64,000 bases of DNA from Paenisporosarcina cavernae (lineage in GTDB: Bacteria > Bacillota > Bacilli > Bacillales_A > Planococcaceae). The notes under the pieces were generated by a model, which ran no database searches, was not told the origin of the DNA, and was given only the letters and a program-made list of their open reading frames with translations. This document shows, in pieces, positions 44,179 to 54,098 of the stretch. The DNA is taken from contig NZ_CP032418.1 in assembly GCF_003595195.1 (NCBI RefSeq), positions 384,501 through 448,500 of the forward strand. The letters run 5' to 3'. Both the position numbers and the translations under genes were made by a program. Position 1 is the stretch's first letter. The number at the start of each line of letters is the position of its first letter.

Positions 44179-46350
44179 ATGTCTAAATCAGTTGTATTAG
44201 CAGAAAAGCCATCCGTGGCGAGAGATATCGCACGAGTATTAGGGTGTACAAAAAAAGGAAACGGGTTTCTAGAGGGACCTCAATATATTGTCACGTGGGC
44301 GCTTGGACATTTAGTGACACATGCAGATCCGGAAGGATACAAACAAGAATACAAAGAATGGAACTTAGATACACTTCCGATTTTGCCAAATCCTTTCAAA
44401 TTAGTACCAATTAAACAAACGATGAAGCAGTTCCAAGCAGTAAAAACCTTGTTACATCGAAATGACGTGAATGAAATTATTATTGCGACAGATGCTGGTC
44501 GTGAAGGAGAACTTGTCGCACGATGGATCTTAGAAAAGACGAATGTGAAAAAGCCAGTGAAACGATTATGGATTTCTTCTGTAACAGATAAAGCGATACA
44601 ACAAGGCTTTCGCCAGTTAAAGCCAGGAAAGGCATACGAGAATTTGTTTCAGTCAGCAGTAGCGCGAGCAGAAGCGGATTGGATTGTTGGGATAAATGCG
44701 ACAAGAGCGTTAACGGTTAAATACAATGCGCAATTATCCGCCGGTCGCGTGCAAACTCCAACACTATTTATGATCGCGGAACGGGAACGTCAAATTCAAG
44801 CGTTTAATCCAAAAACCTATTATGGTTTAGAAGCTTCCATCGAAGGAACGACATATACTTGGGTGTCACACGATAACCAGAAGTCGGTGTTTGATGAAAA
44901 GAAAGTGGACGACGTTTTTCACCATGTGCAAGCGATTCAAACAGCTACGGTCACATCGGTCCAAACAAAAGAAAAGAAACAACTGGCGCCTCCTCTTTTT
45001 GATTTAACAGAACTTCAAAAAGAAGGACATCGACGCTTCGGGTGGTCAGCCAAGGAGACACTTTCGGCACTCCAAGGCTTATACGAACGACATAAAATCG
45101 TGACGTATCCACGTACGGATTCGAAGCACTTGTCGAGTGATATGAAGTCGACGTTGATAGAACGCGTAAAAGCGGTGGATTTGTCCGACTACCGGACGTT
45201 AACAACTCCACTTCTTCGCGCAGAAACGTTGAATGTGCAAAAAGGGGTCATTGACGATGCGAAGGTGAGTGATCATCATGCCATCATTCCAACGGAAGAA
45301 GCGGCAAGGTGGAGTGAACTGTCCGATAAGGAAAGAAAGTTATATGATCTCATTGTTCGACGTTTCCTTGCAGTGTTAATGGCGCCGTATGTTTACGATG
45401 AAACACAACTGACACTGACTGTAGGTAAAGAGACGTTTCAAACAAAAGGGAAAAGCATTCGAGAAATTGGGTGGAAAGCTGCGCTAGGAAAGGCGGATGA
45501 AGAACTCCGCACTTCATTGCCAAAAGCAACAAAAGGACAAGTAATGGACGTGTCCCATGTTCGGAAGACGAGTGGTGAAACGAAGCCGCCAGCTCGTTTT
45601 AACGAAGGGACGTTACTTGCTGCGATGGAAAATCCTGCCGCGTTCATGAAAGGGGAGAACCCTGAACTGATCCAACAAGCGGTGGAGTCTGGTGGTTTGG
45701 GAACAGTTGCGACGCGAGCGGATATCATTGAGAAATTATTTTCTAGTTTTGTCGTGGAGAAAAAAGGACAAGATATTTTTACGACATCTAAAGGGCGTCA
45801 GTTATTGTCACTTGTTCCTGAGGCACTGACCTCTCCAGCGTTAACTGGAGAATGGGAGTTAAAACTTAGTCAAATTGCGAATGGGAAATTAAGCAAAGAG
45901 ACGTTTATGAAGCCAATGGTCGGTTTTACGCAAGAGATTGTCCGAGAAATTAAGTCGAGTGATGCAAAGTTTAAGCATGATAATGTAACTGGAAAAACGT
46001 GTCCAGAGTGCGGCAAGGCATTACTTGAAGTGAATGGAAAACGTGGGAAGATGTTGGTTTGCCAAGACCGTTCGTGTGGGTATAAAAAGAATATTGCGAT
46101 GCAGACGAATGCCAGATGTACCGTTTGTCATAAACGGATGGAACTTCGGGGCGAAGGAGACGGAAGAATTTTCACATGTTCGTGTGGACATCGAGAGAAA
46201 TTATCGGTATTTGAAAAACGGAAAAACCAATCTGGTTCGTCCAAGGCAGGAAAGAAAGATGTACAAAAATATTTAAAGAAGCAAGAAGAACCACAAAATA
46301 CAGCGATGGCCGAAGCGTTGAAAAAAATGCTTGGTCAAAATGAGTCGTAA
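44179..46350 (+). CDS. topB: DNA topoisomerase III
   Basis: A 723-residue type IA topoisomerase that unlinks DNA and acts in recombination intermediates. TOPRIM acidic residues are in VLAEKPSVARDIAR and ATDAGREGELVARW; the catalytic tyrosine is in HKIVTYPRTDSKHL; ARFNEGTLLAAMENP is the late conserved motif. The C-terminus has two zinc-finger-like units (CPECGKALLEVNG with CQDRSCGYK, and CTVCHKRMEL with CSCGHREKL). Length is normal for TopB. GGAG site before the ATG. Confidence 0.95.
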   Translation: MSKSVVLAEKPSVARDIARVLGCTKKGNGFLEGPQYIVTWALGHLVTHADPEGYKQEYKEWNLDTLPILPNPFKLVPIKQTMKQFQAVKTLLHRNDVNEIIIATDAGREGELVARWILEKTNVKKPVKRLWISSVTDKAIQQGFRQLKPGKAYENLFQSAVARAEADWIVGINATRALTVKYNAQLSAGRVQTPTLFMIAERERQIQAFNPKTYYGLEASIEGTTYTWVSHDNQKSVFDEKKVDDVFHHVQAIQTATVTSVQTKEKKQLAPPLFDLTELQKEGHRRFGWSAKETLSALQGLYERHKIVTYPRTDSKHLSSDMKSTLIERVKAVDLSDYRTLTTPLLRAETLNVQKGVIDDAKVSDHHAIIPTEEAARWSELSDKERKLYDLIVRRFLAVLMAPYVYDETQLTLTVGKETFQTKGKSIREIGWKAALGKADEELRTSLPKATKGQVMDVSHVRKTSGETKPPARFNEGTLLAAMENPAAFMKGENPELIQQAVESGGLGTVATRADIIEKLFSSFVVEKKGQDIFTTSKGRQLLSLVPEALTSPALTGEWELKLSQIANGKLSKETFMKPMVGFTQEIVREIKSSDAKFKHDNVTGKTCPECGKALLEVNGKRGKMLVCQDRSCGYKKNIAMQTNARCTVCHKRMELRGEGDGRIFTCSCGHREKLSVFEKRKNQSGSSKAGKKDVQKYLKKQEEPQNTAMAEALKKMLGQNES

Positions 46351-46450
46351 GAACTAGAAATAACTGTTGCAAATAAAGGTCTTTTAATCGTATGTATTTT
46401 CAGAAAATAATGGTATACTACCTTCAATATTTCGAGCGGGGGTGATGGTG

Positions 46451-47071
46451 ATGTCGATGCGTTTGGCTGCAGAGCAATCTGTGCAAGATCGTTCTGTTCA
46501 ACAGGAATTTCGGAAACGACTTATTCAGCGGAAAGACGCGACGAATTCGTATAAAAAGCAAGCAGAACTTTTTCAAACAAAAAAACCAAGTTTGCAGGAT
46601 TTAGAAGATTTGTTGCTTGGAAAAAAAGAACAAGAACAGCAGCCCCATACGTTAAAGTTTGGTACAACGCCTGTTCACGCCATCGCTGGGAATAATTTAG
46701 AAGAAACCATTGATTTACTGGAGCAAGTGAAAGAAGCGGCTTTAGCATCGGTAGAGCCTTCCGATCAAGATTTAAGAGTGGCTGCGACAGCGTCGAACCG
46801 AATTTCTCAAGTCCGTGCGCAACTGTCGTTACATGAATTAGCGAATAGTCGTATTAAAGAGGAAAGTTTCACCCAAGAACAACTTCGGGCAAGTGTGACA
46901 AATCGTTCCTCGTTAGTGGACTTCCAAGATAATAAGGATGCAAATAGTCAGAGGGAGCAGCTTGCAAGAATGCGATTGTTTGAAAAAGCGAGACAAAGTT
47001 ACGATTACCAAGTGCAATTAAAACAAGCTGGTTTCCAAGTGAAAGAACCAAGTTTTTACCGAATTGCCTAG
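46451..47071 (+). CDS. Conserved hypothetical protein, possibly SprA-related
   Basis: A 206-residue, glutamine-rich, charged, mostly helical protein. The stretch EETIDLLEQVKEAALASVEP to RVAATASNRISQVRAQL resembles the segment found before the HExxH site of SprA-related putative metalloproteases. The zinc-binding HExxH itself is absent, so it should not be a protease. Start at 46451 is chosen for a GGGGGTGA site five bases upstream; two other in-frame starts lie within 12 bases. Function unknown. Confidence 0.6.
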   Translation: MSMRLAAEQSVQDRSVQQEFRKRLIQRKDATNSYKKQAELFQTKKPSLQDLEDLLLGKKEQEQQPHTLKFGTTPVHAIAGNNLEETIDLLEQVKEAALASVEPSDQDLRVAATASNRISQVRAQLSLHELANSRIKEESFTQEQLRASVTNRSSLVDFQDNKDANSQREQLARMRLFEKARQSYDYQVQLKQAGFQVKEPSFYRIA

Positions 47072-47087
47072 GAAGGTTGTTTTAATC

Positions 47088-47579
47088 GTGAGCAAGAAGG
47101 AAAAGCCAGCAAAGACAAACGCTGTTCGGTTATTAGATCAAGAGAATATCCCTTACGAGTTGACAACGTACTCAAAGGAAGACGGCAAAATAGATGGTGT
47201 GTCAGTCGCACAAAAGATTGGGATTCCACCAGCTAATGTCTTTAAGACGCTTGTCGCGATGAATGGCAAAGGGGCATATTTTGTTTATTTACTACCGGTG
47301 GCAGATGAATTAGATCTGAAAAAAGCTGCACAAGCAGCTGATGAGAAAAAAGTGGAGTTGCTTCCTGTGAAGGAACTTGTCAAAATCACAGGATACGAAC
47401 GTGGTGGATGTTCTCCCTATGCGATGAAAAAGCTGTTTCCAACCTTTGTGGATGAGAAAGTGAAAGAGTTAGATTTTTTAGTCGTTAGTGCTGGGAAAAT
47501 AGGTCTCCAATTAAAACTAACCGTAGAGGATTTTTTAACATCGAGTAATGCTCGTGTTCATTCATTAACACACTCGTAA
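47088..47579 (+). CDS. ybaK: YbaK-family aminoacyl-tRNA deacylase (Cys-tRNA(Pro)-type)
   Basis: A 163-residue protein of the YbaK/ProX editing family: KTNAVRLLDQENIPYELTTY, then KTLVAMNGKGAYFVYLLPV, and GGCSPYAMKK with the GXXXP motif. Members remove wrongly attached amino acids, mainly cysteine from tRNA-Pro. GTG start at 47088 follows AGGAAGG by ten bases; the open frame begins eight codons earlier without a site and inside the previous gene. Confidence 0.9.
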   Translation: MSKKEKPAKTNAVRLLDQENIPYELTTYSKEDGKIDGVSVAQKIGIPPANVFKTLVAMNGKGAYFVYLLPVADELDLKKAAQAADEKKVELLPVKELVKITGYERGGCSPYAMKKLFPTFVDEKVKELDFLVVSAGKIGLQLKLTVEDFLTSSNARVHSLTHS

Positions 47580-47605
47580 ACCTGCCGATTGGCAGGTTTT
47601 TTTTG
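47580..47605 (+). terminator. Rho-independent terminator
   Basis: ACCTGCC and GGCAGGT with loop GATT, followed by eight T residues, directly after the ybaK stop codon. Confidence 0.92.
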
Positions 47606-47756
47606 ATGCGTAAATGTAGAGCACGCATTATAGCTCGTCGCGTTATGACCATCAGGTTTTCGTGTGAGATAGAGGGTGGTGCATGAGAAAGTGTTGAATG
47701 ATTTGATTCGCTCCGTCATACAGTAGGTTAGATGTTGATGGAAAGGAAGCGAGACG

Positions 47757-48824
47757 ATGACAGGAACAATCACGTATCAATACGGAAGAACACATACGGG
47801 ACAAGGATTACGTTCCATTTATCACGAGTTAATTGAAGAGGCTTCAAGTGTGTACTTTATCAAGTCCCCACCGACACTTTTGCTATCGGAACTTTTTCGC
47901 CAGATCGGCTTTTTTTATGTGAAGCGAGGGTATGACATTGAATGGTTTTTAGATCCGTATGTCGAGGGAGCGTTAGAGGCGGTCTTTATAAGAGGTTGTA
48001 AAAAATTATTTGTCCAAGCATCGTATCCTATTTCGATTGAGCCCCAATTTGTTGGGTCTACGCATCATATTCTTTCTTTTTACGAGGCGTATGATGCGAC
48101 GAAATTGAAAAATGCGGGACCCTTCATTCGTGAAAAAAGCATGCATCGAGATCAGTGGATGAAAAAATTCCAGGATGAAATAGCGAAAGTGAAGGCGTTA
48201 CATGATGAGTGGGAAGTCCCATATGTGACACACATGAAGTGGTCCAAAGTCGATGAAGCGGTCGAAAAACTAAGAAATGATGTGTTTTCGACCATTCAAT
48301 TAGCCAAAAAAGCGAAACGGACACATCGGCTTTTAGGGTCAATAACGCCAGACGGAGCAAAAGATAACTATGCCTCAATTGCAAAAAGTGTCAAAAGACG
48401 CATCTATTTAAAAGGGTATCCAGGAAGCGGAAAATCTACTTTGATGAAGAAGATTGCCACCTATGCGGAAAGCGTGGGACTTGATACCCAATGGGGATGG
48501 TGTGGTCTTGATCGAGACAGCATCGACTTTGTATATATACCTGAACTAAGTTGGATGATTTTTGATAGCACTGCACCCCATGAGTATGCACCAGAACGAG
48601 ATGCAGACGAAGTATTCTCCGTGCAAGAATTTTGCGAATTAACAACCGAAGAAACAGAAAAAGTGGAATCGATAAAAAAGCAGTACAAGGATTATCTTCA
48701 ATGCGCTATCGATTATTTATGCATGTTTGTAGAAGAAGATAAGGTGGTAAAAGAGACATTTGACTCATGTGTAAATACCTATAAATGGGCGGATTTAGAA
48801 AATAAAGTGTACCAAATGTTATAA
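47757..48824 (+). CDS. P-loop ATPase/nucleotide-binding protein (PRK06851-like)
   Basis: A 355-residue protein with a Walker A motif GYPGSGKST (residues 220-228) in its C-terminal half and a degenerate P-loop-like fold in the N-terminal half (YFIKSPPTLLLSELFRQIGF). A tandem P-loop layout of this kind is seen in a Firmicutes family of unknown function. No membrane segment. The start has GGAAGCGAG upstream. Family assignment is from memory and moderate. Confidence 0.7.
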   Translation: MTGTITYQYGRTHTGQGLRSIYHELIEEASSVYFIKSPPTLLLSELFRQIGFFYVKRGYDIEWFLDPYVEGALEAVFIRGCKKLFVQASYPISIEPQFVGSTHHILSFYEAYDATKLKNAGPFIREKSMHRDQWMKKFQDEIAKVKALHDEWEVPYVTHMKWSKVDEAVEKLRNDVFSTIQLAKKAKRTHRLLGSITPDGAKDNYASIAKSVKRRIYLKGYPGSGKSTLMKKIATYAESVGLDTQWGWCGLDRDSIDFVYIPELSWMIFDSTAPHEYAPERDADEVFSVQEFCELTTEETEKVESIKKQYKDYLQCAIDYLCMFVEEDKVVKETFDSCVNTYKWADLENKVYQML

Positions 48825-48935
48825 AAACACCATTATCGAAATTGAACCAATCATCGTATTTTTCTGATAATTTACAAATGTTACACTTAGGGAGTCGAAA
48901 TATTTCTGAAAATTATGGAAGAGAGGGAATTTATT

Positions 48936-51044
48936 ATGAAAAAGAAAACATGGTTAAAAGTGCTTTCTACTGGAGCGCTTGCAGCATCTTTATTCGCACC
49001 AGCAGCAGTAGCACCTGTTGAAGCATCGAGCCAGTATGCGAATTTCAATACGGAAAAATATGGTGATCGAATGGAGATTGATCAGTATTTACACAATCTT
49101 TCACAAGATCCAGAATTCCAAAAAGATGCAGATAGCATCATTAAGAAACAAGCTCCTGGGCTTGCAGATGAAACAGAAGCATCCGCAGAGGCATCTGCAG
49201 ATAGCAATTTTACGTACGACGGTGGAACAAAAATGTTCCTAGACCAAGAACTAGGATTTAAAGACTTTACACTTAGAAGCGTTGGGGACAATGTCGAAGT
49301 TTGGGTAGCAAATGATTTATCATTCCCGGATGGAGATCCACGACCTGCTCATGTGGTCACGCAAGAACAAGTAGATAAACTGAGAGACGAATTTGAATCA
49401 AATATTTATCCAAAAGTAACGGACTTCTTCGGAACACCAGATGCACTAGACGGTTCTAATGCGCCACTTCCTGGAATGGTTGGACTTCCGGACGATTATT
49501 ATGAAGGATCCGATAAAGTAATCATGTTAGTAGACAACATTATTGATGATAACTTCTACGATCCAACATACCCATTCTTTGTAGCAGGATTTTTCTGGCA
49601 AACATTTGAAAATTATATCGATCGGAACATCGTAACAATTGATACTACTTCATGGGACACTCGATTAGAAAACACGTTCTTCGGTACGACTATTCATGAA
49701 TTACAACATTTAATTCAAGCGGATAAAGATGGTGCTGAAGAGTCATTTATTAATGAAGGCTTCTCTACTTTTTCTGAATTTTTAGGAGGATATGGCTCGG
49801 ATGCTTCTTCTATTAATTTCTATTTAGATCACCCAGAAAACTCGTTAGTAAACTGGGATGAGCATGCGGGAGTAACTACACCACCTACTGGTCCAGAAAC
49901 AATTGCAGACTATGGTCAAACCTATTTGTTCACGCTTTATATGTATGAGCAATTTGGGCAAGATTTCATTAAAGCTCTAGCAGAAGATGGAGATGCTCAA
50001 GGAGTCACTTCCATTGATCATCAATTAAAAGCGTTCAATACAGGATTAACATTCCAAGAGCTATACTCTAACTTTATGGCTGCGTTAGCATTAGATGATG
50101 GTAAAGAAGGATCGATTTATGATTTCCATAACGTCGATTTACGTGACCTTCCAGTAAATGCAGATGGAGACGTTCGTGGGAAAACAGTTGATTTCGAAAA
50201 AGCGTTAACTTTTGAAAAAGAAGGCGTTCCTGCATGGGGTGGAGACTTTAAAGAATTCGAGCTTGGAACAAATGTGAAAAACATTAAATTTGATGGAGTC
50301 GATTTCTTACCATTACAATGGGACACTGTAGCTAATCCATTTGACGACAGTGAGCAAGTTCTTCATAATAATGCAGGATCTGAAGCTGACCAAGCACTTA
50401 TTTTCGGTGCAACAGTTCCAGAAGACAATGCAACATTAACATTTGATCACTATTACAACATGGAAGAGCAATGGGATTTCGGAATGGTCCAAGTTTCTAC
50501 AGATAATGGAGAAACATGGACGTCTCTTGAAAATGAAAACACTCGATCTGATGTCGTAGATGAAGGATATCCTACTATTAAAGAAAACGTTCCTGGATTT
50601 ACTGGAACAAATGATGACTGGTCAACAGAATCATTCGATTTATCCGCATATGCTGGTCAAGACGTGCTCGTTTCATTCCGTAACTTAACGGACTGGGGAT
50701 ATGAAGAAGCTGGTTGGTACATTAAAAACATCCAACTAGGAGATTTTTCTTCTGATGGTTCGTCAGTAGATGCATTTAAATCATTAGGCCAAGTGAAAGG
50801 TGACTATGTCAACTTCATCGTGACATTCATCCACACTATGGCTAATGGAAACCAAAAAGTGATCAATGTTGATCCATTTAACGTAACAGAACAAGATGTA
50901 TTGAAAATGAAACAAGTGTTGAAAAAAGGAAACTTAAAAATGATTACATCATATGCGGCGAAAGAAGGGCAAAAAACAACGGCTGACTTCACATATGAAT
51001 TAGTAACAAAAGACAACGGTGGTAAAGCAAAAGGTAAAAAGTAA
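48936..51044 (+). CDS. Secreted metalloprotease, immune inhibitor A/M6-M30 type
   Basis: A 702-residue secreted protease. Signal peptide residues 1-31 (ends VAPVEASS). A propeptide-like stretch follows (to about 75). The zinc site is HELQH at H254-E255-H258, with a downstream glutamate in FINEGF (E274), typical of the M30/M6 gluzincin-like group. Residues about 440-610 form an immune-inhibitor-A-like beta domain (WDFGMVQVSTDNGETWTSLE; GWYIKNIQLGDF). The start at 48936 has GAGAGGGA upstream; a longer frame to 48915 lacks this. It may degrade host or environmental proteins. Confidence 0.87.
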   Translation: MKKKTWLKVLSTGALAASLFAPAAVAPVEASSQYANFNTEKYGDRMEIDQYLHNLSQDPEFQKDADSIIKKQAPGLADETEASAEASADSNFTYDGGTKMFLDQELGFKDFTLRSVGDNVEVWVANDLSFPDGDPRPAHVVTQEQVDKLRDEFESNIYPKVTDFFGTPDALDGSNAPLPGMVGLPDDYYEGSDKVIMLVDNIIDDNFYDPTYPFFVAGFFWQTFENYIDRNIVTIDTTSWDTRLENTFFGTTIHELQHLIQADKDGAEESFINEGFSTFSEFLGGYGSDASSINFYLDHPENSLVNWDEHAGVTTPPTGPETIADYGQTYLFTLYMYEQFGQDFIKALAEDGDAQGVTSIDHQLKAFNTGLTFQELYSNFMAALALDDGKEGSIYDFHNVDLRDLPVNADGDVRGKTVDFEKALTFEKEGVPAWGGDFKEFELGTNVKNIKFDGVDFLPLQWDTVANPFDDSEQVLHNNAGSEADQALIFGATVPEDNATLTFDHYYNMEEQWDFGMVQVSTDNGETWTSLENENTRSDVVDEGYPTIKENVPGFTGTNDDWSTESFDLSAYAGQDVLVSFRNLTDWGYEEAGWYIKNIQLGDFSSDGSSVDAFKSLGQVKGDYVNFIVTFIHTMANGNQKVINVDPFNVTEQDVLKMKQVLKKGNLKMITSYAAKEGQKTTADFTYELVTKDNGGKAKGKK

Positions 51045-51060
51045 TAAGTGGGAGAAAATG

Positions 51061-51086
51061 GGGGCCAGAGATGGCTCCTATTTTTA
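51061..51086 (+). terminator. Rho-independent terminator after metalloprotease
   Basis: GGGGCCA and TGGCTCC with loop GAGA and one G-T pair, followed by a T-rich tail. Confidence 0.85.
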
Positions 51087-51123
51087 TTGGACAAAAATGT
51101 GGGAGTCGGGTGTGGGGTAGAGA

Positions 51124-51207
51124 AGTGTCCCAAAGTCCGCGCAAAGTGTCCCAATGTTTGACGAAAGTGTCTCAATGTCCGTGGAAACTGTCCTAATGCC
51201 AACGCCG
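51124..51207. repeat. 21-bp tandem repeat array, copy 2 left part
   Basis: Four units in 21-base register (51124, 51145, 51166, 51187) opening AGTGTCCCAA, AGTGTCTCAA or ACTGTCCTAA. They are the same repeat as at 31351-31860. The 631-base gap between the metalloprotease and kbl genes holds this composite element and no gene I can support. Confidence 0.88.
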
Positions 51208-51232
51208 AGTTTATTGATCTCACCAAGCAGAT

Positions 51233-51254
51233 GATTTTCGGCTAGCCGAAAATC
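51233..51254. repeat. Perfect 22-bp palindrome in repeat element, copy 2
   Basis: GATTTTCGG, CTAG, CCGAAAATC: the whole 22 bases read the same on both strands. The left copy at 31628-31649 has the same nine-base arms and a different centre. After it comes the shared spacer (AAAAAAG, ACTTCA, TAAAT, GAAAGA) and the second array. Confidence 0.88.
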
Positions 51255-51309
51255 TACCTTTTAGAAAAAAGAACTTCAATAAATAGAAAGAATCCGGATT
51301 CAGGAGCTA

Positions 51310-51600
51310 AGTGTCCCAATGTTTCACAAAAGTGTCCCAATATCGTCGGAAAGTGTCCTAATGTCGTCGGAAAGTGTCCCAATGTTTCACGAAAGTGTCC
51401 CAATGTCGTCGGAAAGTGTCCTAATGTCCCGGCTAAGTGTCCCAATGTTTCACAAAAGTGTCCCAATATCGCGGCAAAGTGTCCCAATGTTTCACGAAAG
51501 TGTCCCAATGTTTGACGGAACTGTCTCAATGTCGCGGCAAAGTGTCCCAATGTCGTCGGAAAGTGTCCTAATGTCCGCGCGAAACTTTCCCAATAACCTT
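51310..51600. repeat. 21-bp tandem repeat array, copy 2 right part
   Basis: Thirteen full units from 51310 to 51582 in exact 21-base register, then a decayed one. Openings alternate AGTGTCCCAATG and AGTGTCCTAATG. Endings recur in a few types (TTTCACAAA, TTTCACGAA, TCGTCGGAA, TCGCGGCAA). This array is more regular than copy 1, which suggests more recent expansion. Confidence 0.9.
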
Positions 51601-51675
51601 CCGCTTCCTTCACATGTGTCTTCTACTTTTGGCTATGATAAGATAGAAACATCGAATGCAGAAAGGAAGAGACCG

Positions 51676-52866
51676 ATGGCAGCAATTCTCGATCAATTTC
51701 TCGATCAAAATTTAACAGAACTAAAAGAACAAGGTCTTTATAATGAAATCGATCCTGTTCAAGGGGCGAATGGTCCAATCATTCAAGTGAATGGGCAGTC
51801 GCTTATCAATTTATCGTCTAATAATTATCTTGGTTTAGCAACGAATGATGAGCTGAAAAAAATTGCGCAAACGACGATTGAACGTTATGGCGTTGGCGCT
51901 GGTGCAGTTCGTACCATTAATGGAACGCTAGATTTACACGTCAAGCTTGAAGAAAAACTTGCGGAGTTCAAAGGAACTGAAGCTGCTATTTCGTATCAAT
52001 CTGGTTTTAATTGTAATATGGCGGCTATTTCGGCTGTGATGGATAAAAATGATGCGATTTTGTCGGATCAATTAAATCATGCGTCTATTATTGACGGATG
52101 CCGTTTGTCGAAGGCAAAGATTATTCCTTTCCTTCATTCAGACATGGAGGACTTGCGCAAGAAAGCGAAAGAAGCGAAGGAGTCCGGTCAATATAACAAG
52201 ATTATGGTCATCACAGATGGCGTGTTTTCGATGGATGGGGATATTGCGAAGCTTCCTGAAATCGTGGAAATTGCAAAAGAATTTGACTTAATTACGTATG
52301 TGGATGATGCCCACGGATCTGGTGTTACAGGTAAAGGTAAAGGGACGGTTAAGCACTTCGGTTTAGAAAAAGAAATCGATTTCCAAATCGGAACTTTGTC
52401 AAAAGCAATCGGAGTAGTTGGTGGATATGTTGCCGGCAAGCAAAAGCTGATTGACTGGCTGAAAGTTCGCTCACGTCCGTTTTTATTCTCGACGGCATTG
52501 CCACCAGGAGACGTTGCGGCAATTACTGCAGCCATTCAAATGCTGATTGATTCTACAGAGCTGCATGACAAGCTTTGGGAGAACGGTGACTATTTGAAAG
52601 CTGGCTTAAAAAAGCTAGGGTTCGATATTGGCGCATCTGAAACGCCTATAACTCCATGTATTATAGGGGATGAAAAGCTCACGCAAACATTCTCGAAGCG
52701 GTTGTTTGAAGAAGGCGTGTATGCAAAATCGATCGTGTTCCCGACAGTTCCTAAAGGAACGGGGCGTGTTCGTAACATGCCTACAGCTGCTCATACGAAA
52801 GAAATGTTAGACGAAGCCATTGCGACGTATGAAAAAGTCGGCAAGGAGCTTGGCGTTATATCGTAA
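51676..52866 (+). CDS. kbl: Glycine C-acetyltransferase (2-amino-3-ketobutyrate CoA ligase)
   Basis: A 396-residue PLP enzyme that splits 2-amino-3-ketobutyrate with CoA into glycine and acetyl-CoA, the second step of threonine breakdown. The PLP lysine is K243 in [21 protein letters not shown] and [11 protein letters not shown] are family signatures, as are the C-terminal [19 protein letters not shown] motifs. ATG at 51676, GAAAGGAAG upstream. The frame is open 119 codons further up through the repeat array, which is not coding by composition. It is followed by tdh. Confidence 0.92.
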   Translation: MAAILDQFLDQNLTELKEQGLYNEIDPVQGANGPIIQVNGQSLINLSSNNYLGLATNDELKKIAQTTIERYGVGAGAVRTINGTLDLHVKLEEKLAEFKGTEAAISYQSGFNCNMAAISAVMDKNDAILSDQLNHASIIDGCRLSKAKIIPFLHSDMEDLRKKAKEAKESGQYNKIMVITDGVFSMDGDIAKLPEIVEIAKEFDLITYVDDAHGSGVTGKGKGTVKHFGLEKEIDFQIGTLSKAIGVVGGYVAGKQKLIDWLKVRSRPFLFSTALPPGDVAAITAAIQMLIDSTELHDKLWENGDYLKAGLKKLGFDIGASETPITPCIIGDEKLTQTFSKRLFEEGVYAKSIVFPTVPKGTGRVRNMPTAAHTKEMLDEAIATYEKVGKELGVIS

Positions 52867-52872
52867 TTTCAT

Positions 52873-52914
52873 CACACGCATGACAAGGTTATTCTCTTGT
52901 TGTGCGTGTTTTTT
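52873..52914 (+). terminator. Rho-independent terminator after kbl
   Basis: ACACGCA and TGCGTGT arms with an inner ACAA/TTGT stem, then six T residues. It separates kbl from tdh, which has its own promoter. Confidence 0.85.
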
Positions 52915-53003
52915 CATCGCAATAAAGTGCGGTATACCGTTTCTGTTCATAGGTGCGATTTTGGCCGGATAATCTGACACATGGACATCTTATTTGTCCG
53001 ATG

Positions 53004-53032
53004 TTGTGTTAACGCTATTCTCCCCGTATAAT
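53004..53032 (+). promoter_or_regulatory. SigA-type promoter of tdh
   Basis: TTGTGT at 53004-53009 and TATAAT at 53027-53032 with a 17-base spacer, 34 bases before the tdh start. Confidence 0.7.
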
Positions 53033-53066
53033 GACGAGGGGAATAATTAATTGGGAGGAAACTCTT

Positions 53067-54008
53067 TTGAAAAAGATTATTGTAACTGGTGCACTCGGTC
53101 AAATTGGATCTGAGTTAATTGTTAAATTGAGAGAAACATACGGTGCAGAAAATGTCTTGGCAACCGATATTCGCCAAACAGATTCACCTGTTGTACAAGG
53201 TGGACCTTTTGAAGTTTTAGATGTCATGGATGCTGAAAAAATGTTTGATAGTGCCAAACGTTTTGGTGCAGATACGATGATGCATATGGCGGCTTTGTTA
53301 TCGGCTACTGCTGAAGCGAAACCTCAACTTGCGTGGAATTTGAATATGGGTGGATTGCTTAATTCCTTAGAAGCTTCTCGGGAATTAAATATGCAGTATT
53401 TCACGCCAAGCTCGATTGGAGCGTTTGGTCCATCGACACCGAAAAAAAATACACCGCAAGACACGTTGCAACGCCCAACGACAATGTACGGTGTCAACAA
53501 AGTGTCTGGCGAGTTATTATGTGATTATTACTTCGACCGTTTTGGAGTAGATACACGTGGCGTTCGCTTCCCAGGACTTATTTCGTATGTGACTCCGCCT
53601 GGTGGTGGCACGACAGATTACGCCGTCGATATTTATTATAAAGCGTTAGAAAAAGGTTCATATACGTCGTATATTGCAGAACGAACATACATGGATATGA
53701 TGTATATGCCGGATGCACTTCAAGCAATCGTTGATTTAATGGAAGCAGATCCCGCAAAATTTAAACATCGAAATGCCTTTAACGTGACTGCCATGAGCTT
53801 TGAACCTGAACAAATTGCGGCGAGTATTCGCAAAGAAATTCCAACGTTTACGATGGATTATGACGTAGATCCAGTACGTCAAAAGATTGCCAATAGCTGG
53901 CCAGATTCCATCGATGCAACTGCTGCAAAAGAAGAGTGGGGCTTTACGTACAAATATGATTTAGACGCAATGACGCGTGATATGTTAGAAAAGTTAAAGC
54001 AAAAATAA
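53067..54008 (+). CDS. tdh: L-threonine 3-dehydrogenase, SDR/epimerase type
   Basis: A 313-residue NAD-dependent short-chain dehydrogenase that oxidises threonine to 2-amino-3-ketobutyrate, the substrate of Kbl. Rossmann motif [12 protein letters not shown] at the start; catalytic pattern YGVNKVSGE (Y and K); the conserved [13 protein letters not shown] and [14 protein letters not shown] segments typify the epimerase-like threonine dehydrogenases. TTG start at 53067, with GGGAGGAAA upstream; an ORF start 12 codons earlier has no site. The order kbl-tdh with a terminator between is a common Bacillales layout. Confidence 0.92.
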   Translation: MKKIIVTGALGQIGSELIVKLRETYGAENVLATDIRQTDSPVVQGGPFEVLDVMDAEKMFDSAKRFGADTMMHMAALLSATAEAKPQLAWNLNMGGLLNSLEASRELNMQYFTPSSIGAFGPSTPKKNTPQDTLQRPTTMYGVNKVSGELLCDYYFDRFGVDTRGVRFPGLISYVTPPGGGTTDYAVDIYYKALEKGSYTSYIAERTYMDMMYMPDALQAIVDLMEADPAKFKHRNAFNVTAMSFEPEQIAASIRKEIPTFTMDYDVDPVRQKIANSWPDSIDATAAKEEWGFTYKYDLDAMTRDMLEKLKQK

Positions 54009-54056
54009 AAGAAGACTAGCTTTTCCTGGAAATCTCCAGGAAGCTAGTCTTTTTCT
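54008..54056 (+). terminator. Rho-independent terminator after tdh
   Basis: AAGACTAGCTTTTCCTGG pairs with CCAGGAAGCTAGTCTT with a small mismatch and a six-base loop, followed by T residues. Confidence 0.92.
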
Positions 54057-54098
54057 TTAGATCGGTGTTTCCAATCAAGAATCTTCCTACATAGGGGA

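Noticed and set aside
51254-51613. Minus-strand frame of 119 codons with LGHFxxT heptads
   Set aside because: Same repeat translation as at 31.4 kb; the frame exists because the unit has no stops, not because of coding selection.
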